From positions 1-23,193 of the forward strand of contig CALCUD010000073.1 of the NCBI GenBank assembly GCA_937906775.1: a stretch of 23,193 nt of DNA, written 5' to 3'. This DNA is from an uncultured Clostridia bacterium (lineage in GTDB: Bacteria > Bacillota > Clostridia > Christensenellales > Aristaeellaceae). The number at the start of each line of letters is the position of its first letter. Position 1 is the first letter of the stretch. Of this stretch, positions 1 to 6,696 are shown piece by piece. A program made the position numbers and the translations under genes. The notes under the pieces were generated by a model that was not told the origin of the DNA, made no database searches, and worked only from the letters and a program-made list of their open reading frames with translations.

Positions 1-4
1 TACA

Positions 5-130
5 ATGGAAAGTATACTCTACGTTGGAATGGATGTCCATACCACCAACTACACTCTTTGTTCTTACATGATTGAAGGTGATAAGTCATTCGGTTTGATC
101 CAGCATACGAGGCGGCCAAGCTCACGGTAG
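5..130 (+). mobile_element. IS110-family transposase, N-terminal fragment (broken)
   Basis: A 41-codon reading frame starts at the ATG at 5 and stops at the TAG at 128-130. Its first 33 residues read like the start of an IS110-type DEDD transposase: a YVGMDVH block, with the first catalytic Asp (D10) in GMDVH, followed by TLCSY and a DKSFGLIQ stretch. Intact family members are about 400 residues and carry a RuvC-like N domain and a C-terminal Ser domain. Here the similarity stops after Gln33 and an unrelated short tail leads to a stop. No downstream transposase sequence is seen in the following 110 bases. It is therefore a dead remnant at an insertion or deletion junction. It may still be an IS edge, because upstream sequence lies outside the window. 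Family assignment is by motif recognition only. Confidence 0.7.
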
Positions 131-211
131 CGCTCTGGGATCTTTTTCCTTTCGTATACTCACCCTACATTCTCTTAATAAGGATATTAATGCGCAAAAC
201 ATAAAATACCC

Positions 212-227
212 GGAATCCGTTTATTCC
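212..227 (-). terminator. weak hairpin after the methyltransferase gene
   Basis: A 5-bp stem (GGAAT/ATTCC) with a 6-base loop lies 15 bases past the stop of the minus-strand methyltransferase. Read on the minus strand it is followed by a T-rich but interrupted stretch (GGGTATTTTATG). The stem is short and AT-rich, so this is only a possible terminator. Confidence 0.25.
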
Positions 228-241
228 ACACGAAGTATTTC

Positions 242-1042
242 TTACAATACTTTTCTGGCCAACTGCAAATCGATCGTGTCAAAGATCGTAATTGTCCCTC
301 CATGATCATCAATAGCCATCTCAATTTTTTTGAAGAACTCTTTCCTGATTGGTTCTTCAATGGCAATATGATCCGAATACGTTCCAAGAAGCTCTGTATA
401 TTCTTTTCCTGAAAAAGTACGTTCCCTGTAGAACAGTGAGTACTTAATATCAGTAAATCCATATTTACGCGCAATGAGTGCACGTTCCTCAGCATCTGAA
501 GCCGAGTATTCTTTCAATATTTTTCGCGTTGTTTGATAATATCTGCAATAATACTCATCATATAACAGATCGATTGCATGGGACAGTTCCGGATTATTCT
601 TATCCCGATAAGGATGATTGGCAAAGCGTGCAAAAACGCCACCGTTTTTGAGAAGTTCATAAACCTTTCTGTAGCCGATCTCTTCGGGAATCCAATGAAA
701 TGCAGATGCTGAATAAATCAAATCGTATGAATCTTTCTCCAGTACTGCTTCCTCAAATTTACCTGTTACAACATCAAACCCGGCATAATGACCAAATTTG
801 TTCAGCAACAGATTTGAAAAATTTTTGCCGTATTCTACCGCAGTCAGTCTGCGGCCGGTTTTCAGCAAAGACTCTGTTGCCTGTCCTCCGCCGCTGCCGA
901 TTTCCAGAACATTGCTGTTTTCACCGATCGGGATGTAGGAAAAGATTTCCTTGTACAGTTCATCCACATATCCCGGACGCATTTTTTCATATTTGGATGC
1001 TTCTGTATCAAAGGTCCATTCAAATCCTTTTAAGCTTGGCAT
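242..1042 (-). CDS. class I SAM-dependent methyltransferase
   Basis: A 266-residue protein with the Rossmann-type SAM-binding fold. Motif I is VLEIGSGGG at residues 45-53, and a later SASAFHWI block, which fits the post-motif strand, is followed by LLKNGGVF (motif III region). It resembles the Methyltransf_11/25 small-molecule methyltransferases; the substrate cannot be told. The start was placed at the ATG at 1042 because AGGAGA lies 7 bases upstream. An in-frame ATG ten codons further out (1072) has no such site. The gene is the last of a minus-strand run of small accessory genes; the gap to the GNAT gene upstream is 94 bases. Base composition is clearly AT-richer than the core genes after 2600, which suggests acquisition by transfer together with the IS110 scar next to it. 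Confidence 0.85.
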   Translation of the reverse strand: MPSLKGFEWTFDTEASKYEKMRPGYVDELYKEIFSYIPIGENSNVLEIGSGGGQATESLLKTGRRLTAVEYGKNFSNLLLNKFGHYAGFDVVTGKFEEAVLEKDSYDLIYSASAFHWIPEEIGYRKVYELLKNGGVFARFANHPYRDKNNPELSHAIDLLYDEYYCRYYQTTRKILKEYSASDAEERALIARKYGFTDIKYSLFYRERTFSGKEYTELLGTYSDHIAIEEPIRKEFFKKIEMAIDDHGGTITIFDTIDLQLARKVL

Positions 1043-1136
1043 AATATCTTCTCCTGTCGCGCATATAAGCATTGATCATCCCGGCAAATTCCTGTTTATT
1101 GCCTGGTTTTCTTAATTTGATACATGCAAACCGGGA

Positions 1137-1529
1137 TCAGATACTTCTATACGTCTCTAACTGACCGCTGAGCATCGGATAAAATCCGAATCTTTCATAA
1201 AACGATTTCAGACTTTCATCAAAAATGACCGAAATCATATAAATATGACAGCCTTTAAGATAGGCAATCATCTTTTTCATCAATTCAGAGCCAATCCCTT
1301 TTCCCTGGTATTCCGGCTTAACCATCAGATCCTGAATATATGCGTCCGTAACGCCGTTAGAAATACAATCAATATATCCGATCAGTTCATTATCTTCAAA
1401 TGCTGCAATGTGATAAAAAGACGACATTTTTTTATCGGCTAATTCTTTTTCCATTCTGTTCCACCCAACAGATCCTCTCAGCGAAGATAACAACTCTGCG
1501 GGTACCGGTTCATTTGCTCTGAATGTCAT
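1137..1529 (-). CDS. GNAT-family N-acetyltransferase
   Basis: A 130-residue single-domain acetyltransferase. The acetyl-CoA pyrophosphate loop is seen as QGKGIG at residues 75-80, preceded by the beta-4 strand DLMVKPEY and followed by SELMKKMI. The C-terminal FYERFGFYP block is typical of the fold. The N-terminal NEPVPAELL...SVGW segment matches the common small bacterial GNATs of this length. The start at 1529 is favoured: AAGGA lies about 7 bases upstream and the protein then begins exactly at the conserved MTFRANEPV segment. An in-frame ATG at 1550 has no convincing ribosome site. The substrate is unknown. It sits between a small unknown gene and a methyltransferase in an AT-rich accessory block, with 92 and 94 bases of spacing, so co-transcription is possible but not shown. 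Confidence 0.85.
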   Translation of the reverse strand: MTFRANEPVPAELLSSLRGSVGWNRMEKELADKKMSSFYHIAAFEDNELIGYIDCISNGVTDAYIQDLMVKPEYQGKGIGSELMKKMIAYLKGCHIYMISVIFDESLKSFYERFGFYPMLSGQLETYRSI

Positions 1530-1621
1530 ATAACCATCCTTACTTGTCATAATCTGACAGAACTGTTTCCGGTCGGGAGCAGGCGCTTCGGTGATCCCTG
1601 TTACAGACAACCGGGAATTTG

Positions 1622-1879
1622 TTATTTGTGACGTTTGTCCGTATATTCGTGCGCAAGGATATCCTTGCACACCAGCATCGCGTCAAGTTCACTGTAACCG
1701 TATTGTTCCTGTATCTCGTTAAACATTTTCCGTATATTCCGGGCAAAATACGGAACGTCAACCTCATTCTGATAGCGTTTCAGGATCGGATATTTCGTGC
1801 TCCATACTTTTGTCCAGTCAGTCTGACCCTGATTTTCTTCCGTAGTGCTTTGGATGATTTGTTCTATGTTGTTGTTCAT
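1622..1879 (-). CDS. small uncharacterised protein
   Basis: An 85-residue hydrophilic, probably cytoplasmic protein that I do not recognise as a named family. Visible features are an acidic/Asn/Gln-rich start (MNNNIEQIIQ), a central TDWTKVWSTKYPIL segment and a helical C-terminal half (ARNIRKMFNEIQEQYGYSELDA) ending in a basic tail. It has no signal peptide or membrane segment. The ATG at 1879 was chosen because GGAGG lies 8 bases upstream; the frame stays open further out but without a ribosome site. It starts only 28 bases after the stop of the upstream methyltransferase, so the two are probably co-transcribed. Confidence 0.7.
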   Translation of the reverse strand: MNNNIEQIIQSTTEENQGQTDWTKVWSTKYPILKRYQNEVDVPYFARNIRKMFNEIQEQYGYSELDAMLVCKDILAHEYTDKRHK

Positions 1880-1907
1880 TTTTCCCGGCCTCCGCCGCGT
1901 CGGTTTC

Positions 1908-2561
1908 TCATCGCTTTTCCGCGACCAAAGTACAGGTGGCATTCCAGCGCTTCATGATACGGATATTCCCAAAGCCCGCATTTTGCAGGATTTCTCTTTC
2001 ATGGTCCACAGTCAGCGGCGTATCATAGTGGTAAAACGTATCATCGGCTAACTCCTGCTCTTTTTTCAGTTCCGCCAGATTCCGGAAGTATTCTTTTTCC
2101 AGTTCCTCCGATTCCGCAAAATAGTCCGTAAGGACAAACCTCCCGCTGTCCTTTAGGGCGAAAAAGAGCTTTTTGTATAGCTCCAGTTTCCGATCAGCTT
2201 CAAAATGATGAAGAGATTCAACGGATACCGCGGCGTCAAAGCAGTTCTCTCCCAAAGGAACATCAAAATAGGACGCGTTGATCAGTCGGACATGATATTC
2301 GGAGAATTTGTTGCGGAGCGCATCCAGCATATCTTCGGACAGATCGATTCCGGTCACGGCGGCACCGCGATTGTAAGAAAAATAGTATTCCAGCTCCAGC
2401 CCTGTTCCGCAGCCCAGATCCAGCACGCAGGCGCCTTCATTCAACGGCAGCAGGGAAGCCGTATACGGATAGAATTCAGTCGCGCCTTCTATTTCGGAAA
2501 GCATATGCGCATCATAACCGGCCAGGCGCCTGGCAAAGAAATCATCCATTTTTTCAAGCAT
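1908..2561 (-). CDS. class I SAM-dependent methyltransferase
   Basis: A 217-residue methyltransferase with a canonical motif I, VLDLGCGTG at residues 46-54, an acidic loop at the end of beta-2 (GIDLSEDML) that binds the SAM ribose, and the ESLHHFE and GRFVLTDYF strands typical of Methyltransf_11/25 proteins. It is probably a cytosolic small-molecule methyltransferase; the substrate is unknown. It is not closely similar to the other methyltransferase at 242-1042. The start at 2561 has GGGAGA about 9 bases upstream. The gene lies 114 bases downstream of recD2 on the same strand, with an imperfect hairpin in between, and 28 bases upstream of a small unknown gene. Composition is intermediate between the AT-rich left edge and the GC-rich core. 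Confidence 0.87.
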   Translation of the reverse strand: MLEKMDDFFARRLAGYDAHMLSEIEGATEFYPYTASLLPLNEGACVLDLGCGTGLELEYYFSYNRGAAVTGIDLSEDMLDALRNKFSEYHVRLINASYFDVPLGENCFDAAVSVESLHHFEADRKLELYKKLFFALKDSGRFVLTDYFAESEELEKEYFRNLAELKKEQELADDTFYHYDTPLTVDHEREILQNAGFGNIRIMKRWNATCTLVAEKR

Positions 2562-2589
2562 TTTCGGTTTCTCCCTGTAATTCCTGAAT

Positions 2590-2626
2590 ATTGCCGGTCT
2601 GCCGGAATGATCCGGACAGGTGCAAT
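2590..2626 (-). other. imperfect hairpin between recD2 and the methyltransferase gene
   Basis: An inverted repeat with two nested stems: ATTGC/GCAAT outside (2590-2594 with 2622-2626) and CTGCCGG paired to CCGG-A-CAG inside (2599-2605 with 2612-2619, one bulged base, loop AATGAT). It lies in the 114-base gap between recD2 and the methyltransferase start on the minus strand. It has no T-run after it, so it is not a standard terminator. A leader structure or chance are both possible. Confidence 0.3.
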
Positions 2627-2675
2627 CTGACGGATGATGTTTGTTGTGAAAAGATGCGCGGTCATCGGTCCCGAT

Positions 2676-4907
2676 TCACGGAACCATCACCGCCGCTTCC
2701 CGCAGACGCAGCGCGAGCGTCGTATAGCGTTGATTGATATGGTCATTTTCAACCATGGACCGGATCATTTCTTCCCGGCCTGTGAGTACGACCAGATTCC
2801 GCGCCCGGGTGACCGCGGTGTAGAAAAGGTTGCGGGTCAACAGCATGGGCGGCCCGCCGACCACGGGAATCACGACCACAGGGAATTCGCTGCCCTGACT
2901 CTTGTGAACGGACAGGCAATAAGCAATTTCCAGCGCTTCCAGATCCGAGGCGCTGTACAGGACGTCCTTCTCGTCGTCAAACCGGACGGTCAGGGTGTGT
3001 TCCTCTGGGTCAACCTGAATAATGAAGCCCACGTCACCGTTGAAGACGCCGGCACCGTCCACGATTCCCGCGTCGGTATGCCGGATCCATTCAATCTTGT
3101 AATCGTTTTTCGTCTGGATGACCTTATCTCCCAGACGGAACGTTTTTTCTCCCCAGATCAGCTGCGGTTTTTCCTCTGAGGGGGGATTCAGGGCGGCTTG
3201 CAACATCAGGTTCAGTGCCGCGACGCCGCATTCGCCCTTTTTTGTCGGGGAGAGAACCTGAATATTGCGCATGGCCAGTCCGGCAGCCTCCTCCTCCGGA
3301 TATTTCAGCCAGGAGGGGAGACGGCGGGTGACCAGCGCGACAACGGAATCCGCCGTCTCGCGGAAGGTCGTGTGGCGCTCAAAGAAGAAGTCCGTGTTTT
3401 TTTCGTTCAGCAGAGGCATTTCGCCCAGATTGATCCGGTGAGCGTTGACAACGATTCGGCTGCTGTCGGACTGACGATAGATATCCGTGAGCCGGATGCT
3501 TGGAATTTCACCGCTTTCCAACAGATCGCCGAGTACATTGCCGGCACCGACACTGGGCAGCTGATCCGCGTCGCCGACCAGAATCAGCCGGGTGCCCGGC
3601 TCGATGGCCCGGAGCAGTGCCCGCATCAGATTCAGATCGATCATGGAGGTTTCGTCCGCGATAATAACGTCGGCTTCCAGCGGTTCTTCGGGACCGCGGG
3701 CAAAGGTACCTTCCTCGCCGCCGTATTCCAGCAGGCGGTGAACGGTCAGGCTGTCGCGGCCGGTTGCCTCGGTCATCCGCTTGGCGGCGCGCCCCGTCGG
3801 CGCGCAGAGGGAGACCTCGCTTTCGGGCTCCAGCAGCGCCAGAATACAGCGGATGATCGTCGTTTTTCCGGTGCCGGGACCGCCGGTGATAATGAATACG
3901 CCGCTTTCCAGCGCCCGGGTGATGGCCTGACGTTGCAGAGGGGAAAACTGAATACCGGATTGTTTTTCAAACCGGCCGATGGCGTGGGAAGCGCCGGCGA
4001 AGCGTTCCGGCGGAGCGGCCAGCATTAATTCCCGTAACCGGAGCGCGACTTCTTTCTCTGCACGGTAGAAGGCGGGCAGATAAATCCGCCGGGGCTTGTC
4101 TTCCTCTGCTTCGGCAATCAACTCCCGGCTGAGGAGCAGCGCGGTCAGATTGACGGCGCAGAGATCCTGAGGAATCTGAAGCAACGAAGCGGAAACGGAA
4201 CAGAGCATATCCTCCGGCAGCCAGACATGCCCTGCGGAGGCGGACGCGTCCCGAAGGACATATTTCATGGCGCAGCGAACCCGGCTGTCGCTGTCGGGTG
4301 CGACGCCGAGCGCGATTCCGATCCGGTCGGCTGTGCGGAATCCGACGCCTTCCAGATCGTCGCAGAGGCGGTAAGGATCCTGACGGACGATCTCCGCCGT
4401 CTGTTCTCCGTAATATTTACTGATCCGGGCCGCCAACGGCCCCGGAATACCGTAGGACTGAAGAAAGACCATCGCGCTGCGTGCGGATTGCTGTTCCTGA
4501 TAGCTTTCGATGATCATGGCCGCACGCTTTTTGCCGATGCCGGAGATTTCCGTCAGTCGCTCGGGCTGTTCAGACAGCACGGTCAGCGTTTCCTCGCCGA
4601 AATGATTGACGATCTGAGCAGCGGTGGAAGGACCGACGCCCCGGATCAGACCGCTTCCGAGATAACGCTCGATCCCCAGCAGGGTGGTCGGGACCTGAAG
4701 CTCGCAGGAAACGCACTTGAACTGGCGGCCGTAGGATTTGTGTTCTGTCCACTCGCCGGTAAAGACGGCCTGCTCCCCGGGTGAAAGAGGAGGCATCGTT
4801 CCGACGACGGTGGTTTCATTACGGCCGACCCGGACGGACACAACGGAATAACCGTTTTCGTCATTGCGAAAAACGGTGCCGAGAATACCGGCTTCAATCT
4901 TTTCCAT
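2676..4907 (-). CDS. recD2: RecD2-type ATP-dependent DNA helicase
   Basis: A 743-residue superfamily 1B 5'-3' DNA helicase of the RecD2 type, which works without RecB/RecC in DNA repair and replication-fork maintenance. Visible in order: an N-terminal OB-like domain (residues 1-75), tandem helix-hairpin-helix segments (IRGVGPSTA near 89 and ISGIGKKRA near 121), a Q-motif (FSPLQRQAI, 321-329), Walker A GGPGTGKTT (342-350), Walker B with IADETSM (about 416-422), motif III VGDADQLPSVG (444-454), the motif V region SVHKSQGSEF and motif VI VTRAR near the C terminus. Length matches the family (about 730-800). The ATG at 4907 has GGAGG four bases upstream. A candidate promoter overlaps the -35 of the divergent neighbour. 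Codon use and GC are those of the core genome, unlike the small genes downstream. Confidence 0.96.
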   Translation of the reverse strand: MEKIEAGILGTVFRNDENGYSVVSVRVGRNETTVVGTMPPLSPGEQAVFTGEWTEHKSYGRQFKCVSCELQVPTTLLGIERYLGSGLIRGVGPSTAAQIVNHFGEETLTVLSEQPERLTEISGIGKKRAAMIIESYQEQQSARSAMVFLQSYGIPGPLAARISKYYGEQTAEIVRQDPYRLCDDLEGVGFRTADRIGIALGVAPDSDSRVRCAMKYVLRDASASAGHVWLPEDMLCSVSASLLQIPQDLCAVNLTALLLSRELIAEAEEDKPRRIYLPAFYRAEKEVALRLRELMLAAPPERFAGASHAIGRFEKQSGIQFSPLQRQAITRALESGVFIITGGPGTGKTTIIRCILALLEPESEVSLCAPTGRAAKRMTEATGRDSLTVHRLLEYGGEEGTFARGPEEPLEADVIIADETSMIDLNLMRALLRAIEPGTRLILVGDADQLPSVGAGNVLGDLLESGEIPSIRLTDIYRQSDSSRIVVNAHRINLGEMPLLNEKNTDFFFERHTTFRETADSVVALVTRRLPSWLKYPEEEAAGLAMRNIQVLSPTKKGECGVAALNLMLQAALNPPSEEKPQLIWGEKTFRLGDKVIQTKNDYKIEWIRHTDAGIVDGAGVFNGDVGFIIQVDPEEHTLTVRFDDEKDVLYSASDLEALEIAYCLSVHKSQGSEFPVVVIPVVGGPPMLLTRNLFYTAVTRARNLVVLTGREEMIRSMVENDHINQRYTTLALRLREAAVMVP

Positions 4908-4955
4908 AGCGCCTCCGGCGAATGCCTTTTCACTTGGAAAGGCTTGATTTTCTTT

Positions 4956-4984
4956 ATCTTAACACAAAAAACAGGGATTGTCAT
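4956..4984 (-). promoter_or_regulatory. candidate sigma-A promoter for recD2
   Basis: On the minus strand ATGACA (4984-4979) and TAAGAT (4961-4956) are separated by 17 bases: five and four matches to the consensus hexamers. It lies about 50 bases upstream of the recD2 start. Its -35 overlaps the -35 of the plus-strand promoter by five bases. Confidence 0.45.
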
Positions 4985-5006
4985 CCGGGATGGGATTTGG
5001 TATACT
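4978..5006 (+). promoter_or_regulatory. sigma-A promoter of the peptidoglycan-binding protein/HPr-like unit
   Basis: TTGTCA (4978-4983), a 17-base spacer and TATACT (5001-5006) form a near-consensus vegetative promoter. The predicted transcription start, near 5013, is about 25 bases before the GTG start at 5039. Position and spacing strongly support it. Confidence 0.8.
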
Positions 5007-5038
5007 GATTATAATAATTCAGGACGGGAGTGATTTCG

Positions 5039-6259
5039 GTGGATTTTCTGAAGATGATGCTGGCATATATGGGCGCGACGCTCGTTATTGCCGTCGAAAG
5101 CACCTCTGCTCCCGTTGTGACGCCTGTTCCGACGCCGTCTCCGACGCCCGAACCGGCAATCGTGGAAATGGTGACGGAAAACCCCGCCGAAACGGAAACC
5201 CCCGTTCCTACGGTGTCCGTGACGCCCGTTCCGGTCCCTACCATTTCTCCCAATCCCGCCTACCATAACATTGCGTCCGGAGCCAGGGGAAAGGAAGTCA
5301 GAAAAATTCAGGAACGGCTGATCGAACTCGGATATCTTCCGGAAGGCTCCGCCGACGGCGCTTACGGCGGACAGACGCGGAACGCTGTTCGCAAATTCCA
5401 GTATTACAACGGCCTTACGCAGGACGGCGTCGCCGGGCGCGCGACTCAGACGAATCTGTTCGAAAATCCGGATGTTATGCCTATGCCCACAGACACGCCG
5501 GCGCCTGTGACAACGGAGGAGCCGACTGCCGAACCGACCGCGGAGATCACTGCAGCCCCGACGGAAGAACCGACAGAGGAGCCGACTGCCGAACCGACCG
5601 AGGAGATCACTGCAGCCCCGACAGAAGAACCGACGGCGGAACCGACTGCAGAACCTACGGCGGAAGCACCGGCAGAACCGACCGCCAAGCCGACTGCGGC
5701 GCCGACAGAAGCACCGGCAGATAAGCCTGCTGAAGGTCCCGCGGCCAATGCCACAGAGGGACCTTCTGCCGACAGCACACCGGTCCCGACGGAGATCGTT
5801 GAGTATGTCGATCTGGACGAAAATACATACAACGTGCTGGAAGGGTCGGCTGTCCTGAACGACAGCGGCGATCCGATGCAGTGGATCGCGCTGGAGGACG
5901 GCGTGTCCGTGATCCGGTATCCCCGTATGCTGGAACTGAACGGCCGGATCCGGATCTCGCTTGACGATATGCTGAACTGTGTGGAAGGATGGGCCCTGAA
6001 TGACGACGGCAGCAATATCGTGCTGGAGGCGGAAGGATATACGCTGGTCATCTGCCGGGAGGATACCGGAAACGTTGCGATCCTGGACGGGACCGAAATT
6101 GAGATGGACGATCTGAGCTTTGATTTCCACAATGAGGGACATTTTATTGACGCGGATTTCCTGACCCGGACCCTGCATGGCAGCTGTGAATGGGACAGCG
6201 AAGAGAATACACTGATGCTGCGGATCCCGATGCGGGAAGCGGCAATGGGGAGCGACTGA
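5039..6259 (+). CDS. exported peptidoglycan-binding protein with Pro/Thr-rich linkers
   Basis: A 406-residue protein. An N-terminal hydrophobic stretch (residues 8-19, MLAYMGATLVIAV region) probably acts as a signal peptide or anchor, although basic residues before it are few. A first Pro/Thr linker (24-75) leads to a PG_binding_1 domain (about 80-142, with VRKIQERLIELGYL and FQYYNGLTQDGVAG), which in other proteins binds peptidoglycan. A long PT/E repeat region (151-250) follows, then a C-terminal domain (about 283-396) whose NGRIRISLDDML and FIDADFLTRTL...W..EENTL pattern resembles the copper-amine-oxidase N1-like cell-wall domain. No hydrolase domain is seen. GTG at 5039 was chosen because GGGAG lies 8 bases upstream; an in-frame GTG at 5030 overlaps that site. 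Its stop overlaps the ribosome site of the next gene, so translation is probably coupled. Confidence 0.85.
   Translation: MDFLKMMLAYMGATLVIAVESTSAPVVTPVPTPSPTPEPAIVEMVTENPAETETPVPTVSVTPVPVPTISPNPAYHNIASGARGKEVRKIQERLIELGYLPEGSADGAYGGQTRNAVRKFQYYNGLTQDGVAGRATQTNLFENPDVMPMPTDTPAPVTTEEPTAEPTAEITAAPTEEPTEEPTAEPTEEITAAPTEEPTAEPTAEPTAEAPAEPTAKPTAAPTEAPADKPAEGPAANATEGPSADSTPVPTEIVEYVDLDENTYNVLEGSAVLNDSGDPMQWIALEDGVSVIRYPRMLELNGRIRISLDDMLNCVEGWALNDDGSNIVLEAEGYTLVICREDTGNVAILDGTEIEMDDLSFDFHNEGHFIDADFLTRTLHGSCEWDSEENTLMLRIPMREAAMGSD
5521..5640 (+). repeat. 60-bp tandem repeat, two copies, inside the PT-rich linker
   Basis: Bases 5521-5580 and 5581-5640 align end to end with four mismatches in 60. Each encodes a 20-residue unit of the PTAEPTxEITAAPTEEPT type. 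Smaller PTAE repeats continue to about 5720. It is in frame and coding, and looks like a recent duplication that lengthened the linker. Confidence 0.9.
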
Positions 6260-6269
6260 GGAGGCTTAT

Positions 6270-6503
6270 ATGAAATCGGTGAATATCAGGCTGAGCCTGG
6301 TTGAAAATGTCAACAGTTTTGTGAATGTTGTAGGGAAATATCCTTTTGACATGGATCTTCGCGCGGGACGTCATGTGGTGGACGCGAAGTCCATTCTCGG
6401 GATCTTTTCGCTGGATCTTTCAAGACCTATCTCGCTGGAGATCTACAGCGACGACTGCGAGGAGCTGCTGAAGGATATCAGCCCTTTCCTTGCGGAGGAA
6501 TGA
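6270..6503 (+). CDS. HPr-like protein without the phospho-histidine
   Basis: A 77-residue protein with the size and pattern of the PTS phosphocarrier HPr. The diagnostic block DAKSILGIFSLDL (38-50) matches the HPr Ser46 region; by alignment K40-S41 correspond to Lys45-Ser46. The N-terminal active-site loop is not conserved. Anchoring on FVN (17-19, equal to HPr Phe22-Val23), the catalytic His15 position is Leu10 and the Arg17 position is Glu12. The only His is H35, far from that site. It therefore cannot act in the usual phosphorelay but keeps the regulatory Ser, as in Crh-type proteins. The ATG at 6270 has GAGGAGG that overlaps the upstream stop codon, 10 bases away, and a terminator follows 22 bases after its stop. 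Function is unknown; regulation through Ser41 is inference. Confidence 0.8.
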   Translation: MKSVNIRLSLVENVNSFVNVVGKYPFDMDLRAGRHVVDAKSILGIFSLDLSRPISLEIYSDDCEELLKDISPFLAEE

Positions 6504-6525
6504 TTTTATCGGTATGCTGTCCGTG

Positions 6526-6546
6526 CCGCCTTCCGGCGGTTTTTTT
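6526..6546 (+). terminator. rho-independent terminator
   Basis: CCGCC (6526-6530), loop TTCC, GGCGG (6535-6539) followed by seven T. It closes the two-gene unit 5039-6503. Confidence 0.88.
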
Positions 6547-6592
6547 ATTTATCCGAAGCATAGTTCATTCAGAACACAGGAAAAGCAAGAAA

Positions 6593-6635
6593 AAGACGAA
6601 CTTTTATCAAAAAATACATTTTCAATATTCGGATA
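6593..6635 (+). promoter_or_regulatory. candidate PurBox operator of purR
   Basis: AAGACGAACTTT at 6593-6604 matches 11 of 12 positions of the Bacillus PurBox (AWWWCGAACWWT). A weaker inverted copy, AATATTCGGATA, lies at 6624-6635 with the TTCG core on the other strand. The 19-base gap is slightly longer than the 16-17 known in Bacillus. The pair brackets the -35 of the purR promoter, which would fit autorepression. Confidence 0.5.
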
Positions 6636-6647
6636 TGATGCTATAAT
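6619..6647 (+). promoter_or_regulatory. sigma-A promoter of purR
   Basis: TTTTCA (6619-6624), a 17-base spacer and a perfect TATAAT (6642-6647), 49 bases before the GTG start. Confidence 0.75.
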
Positions 6648-6696
6648 CCTTCCGCAACCTGACTTTTTGCATGCTATGTCCGAAGGAGAGACTGCC

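Noticed and set aside
131..241. Possible continuation of the transposase or another gene in the left edge
   Set aside because: No frame continues IS110 similarity after base 103 and no other recognisable protein segment is present.
5009..6178. A long minus-strand frame rich in Arg, Cys and Gly opposite the wall-protein gene
   Set aside because: It is the mirror of the PT-repeat coding region; the plus-strand frame has promoter, ribosome site and domains.
6490..6696. Upstream in-frame extension of purR
   Set aside because: It would cover the terminator of the previous unit, the purR promoter and the ribosome site; PurR homology starts at the GTG at 6697.
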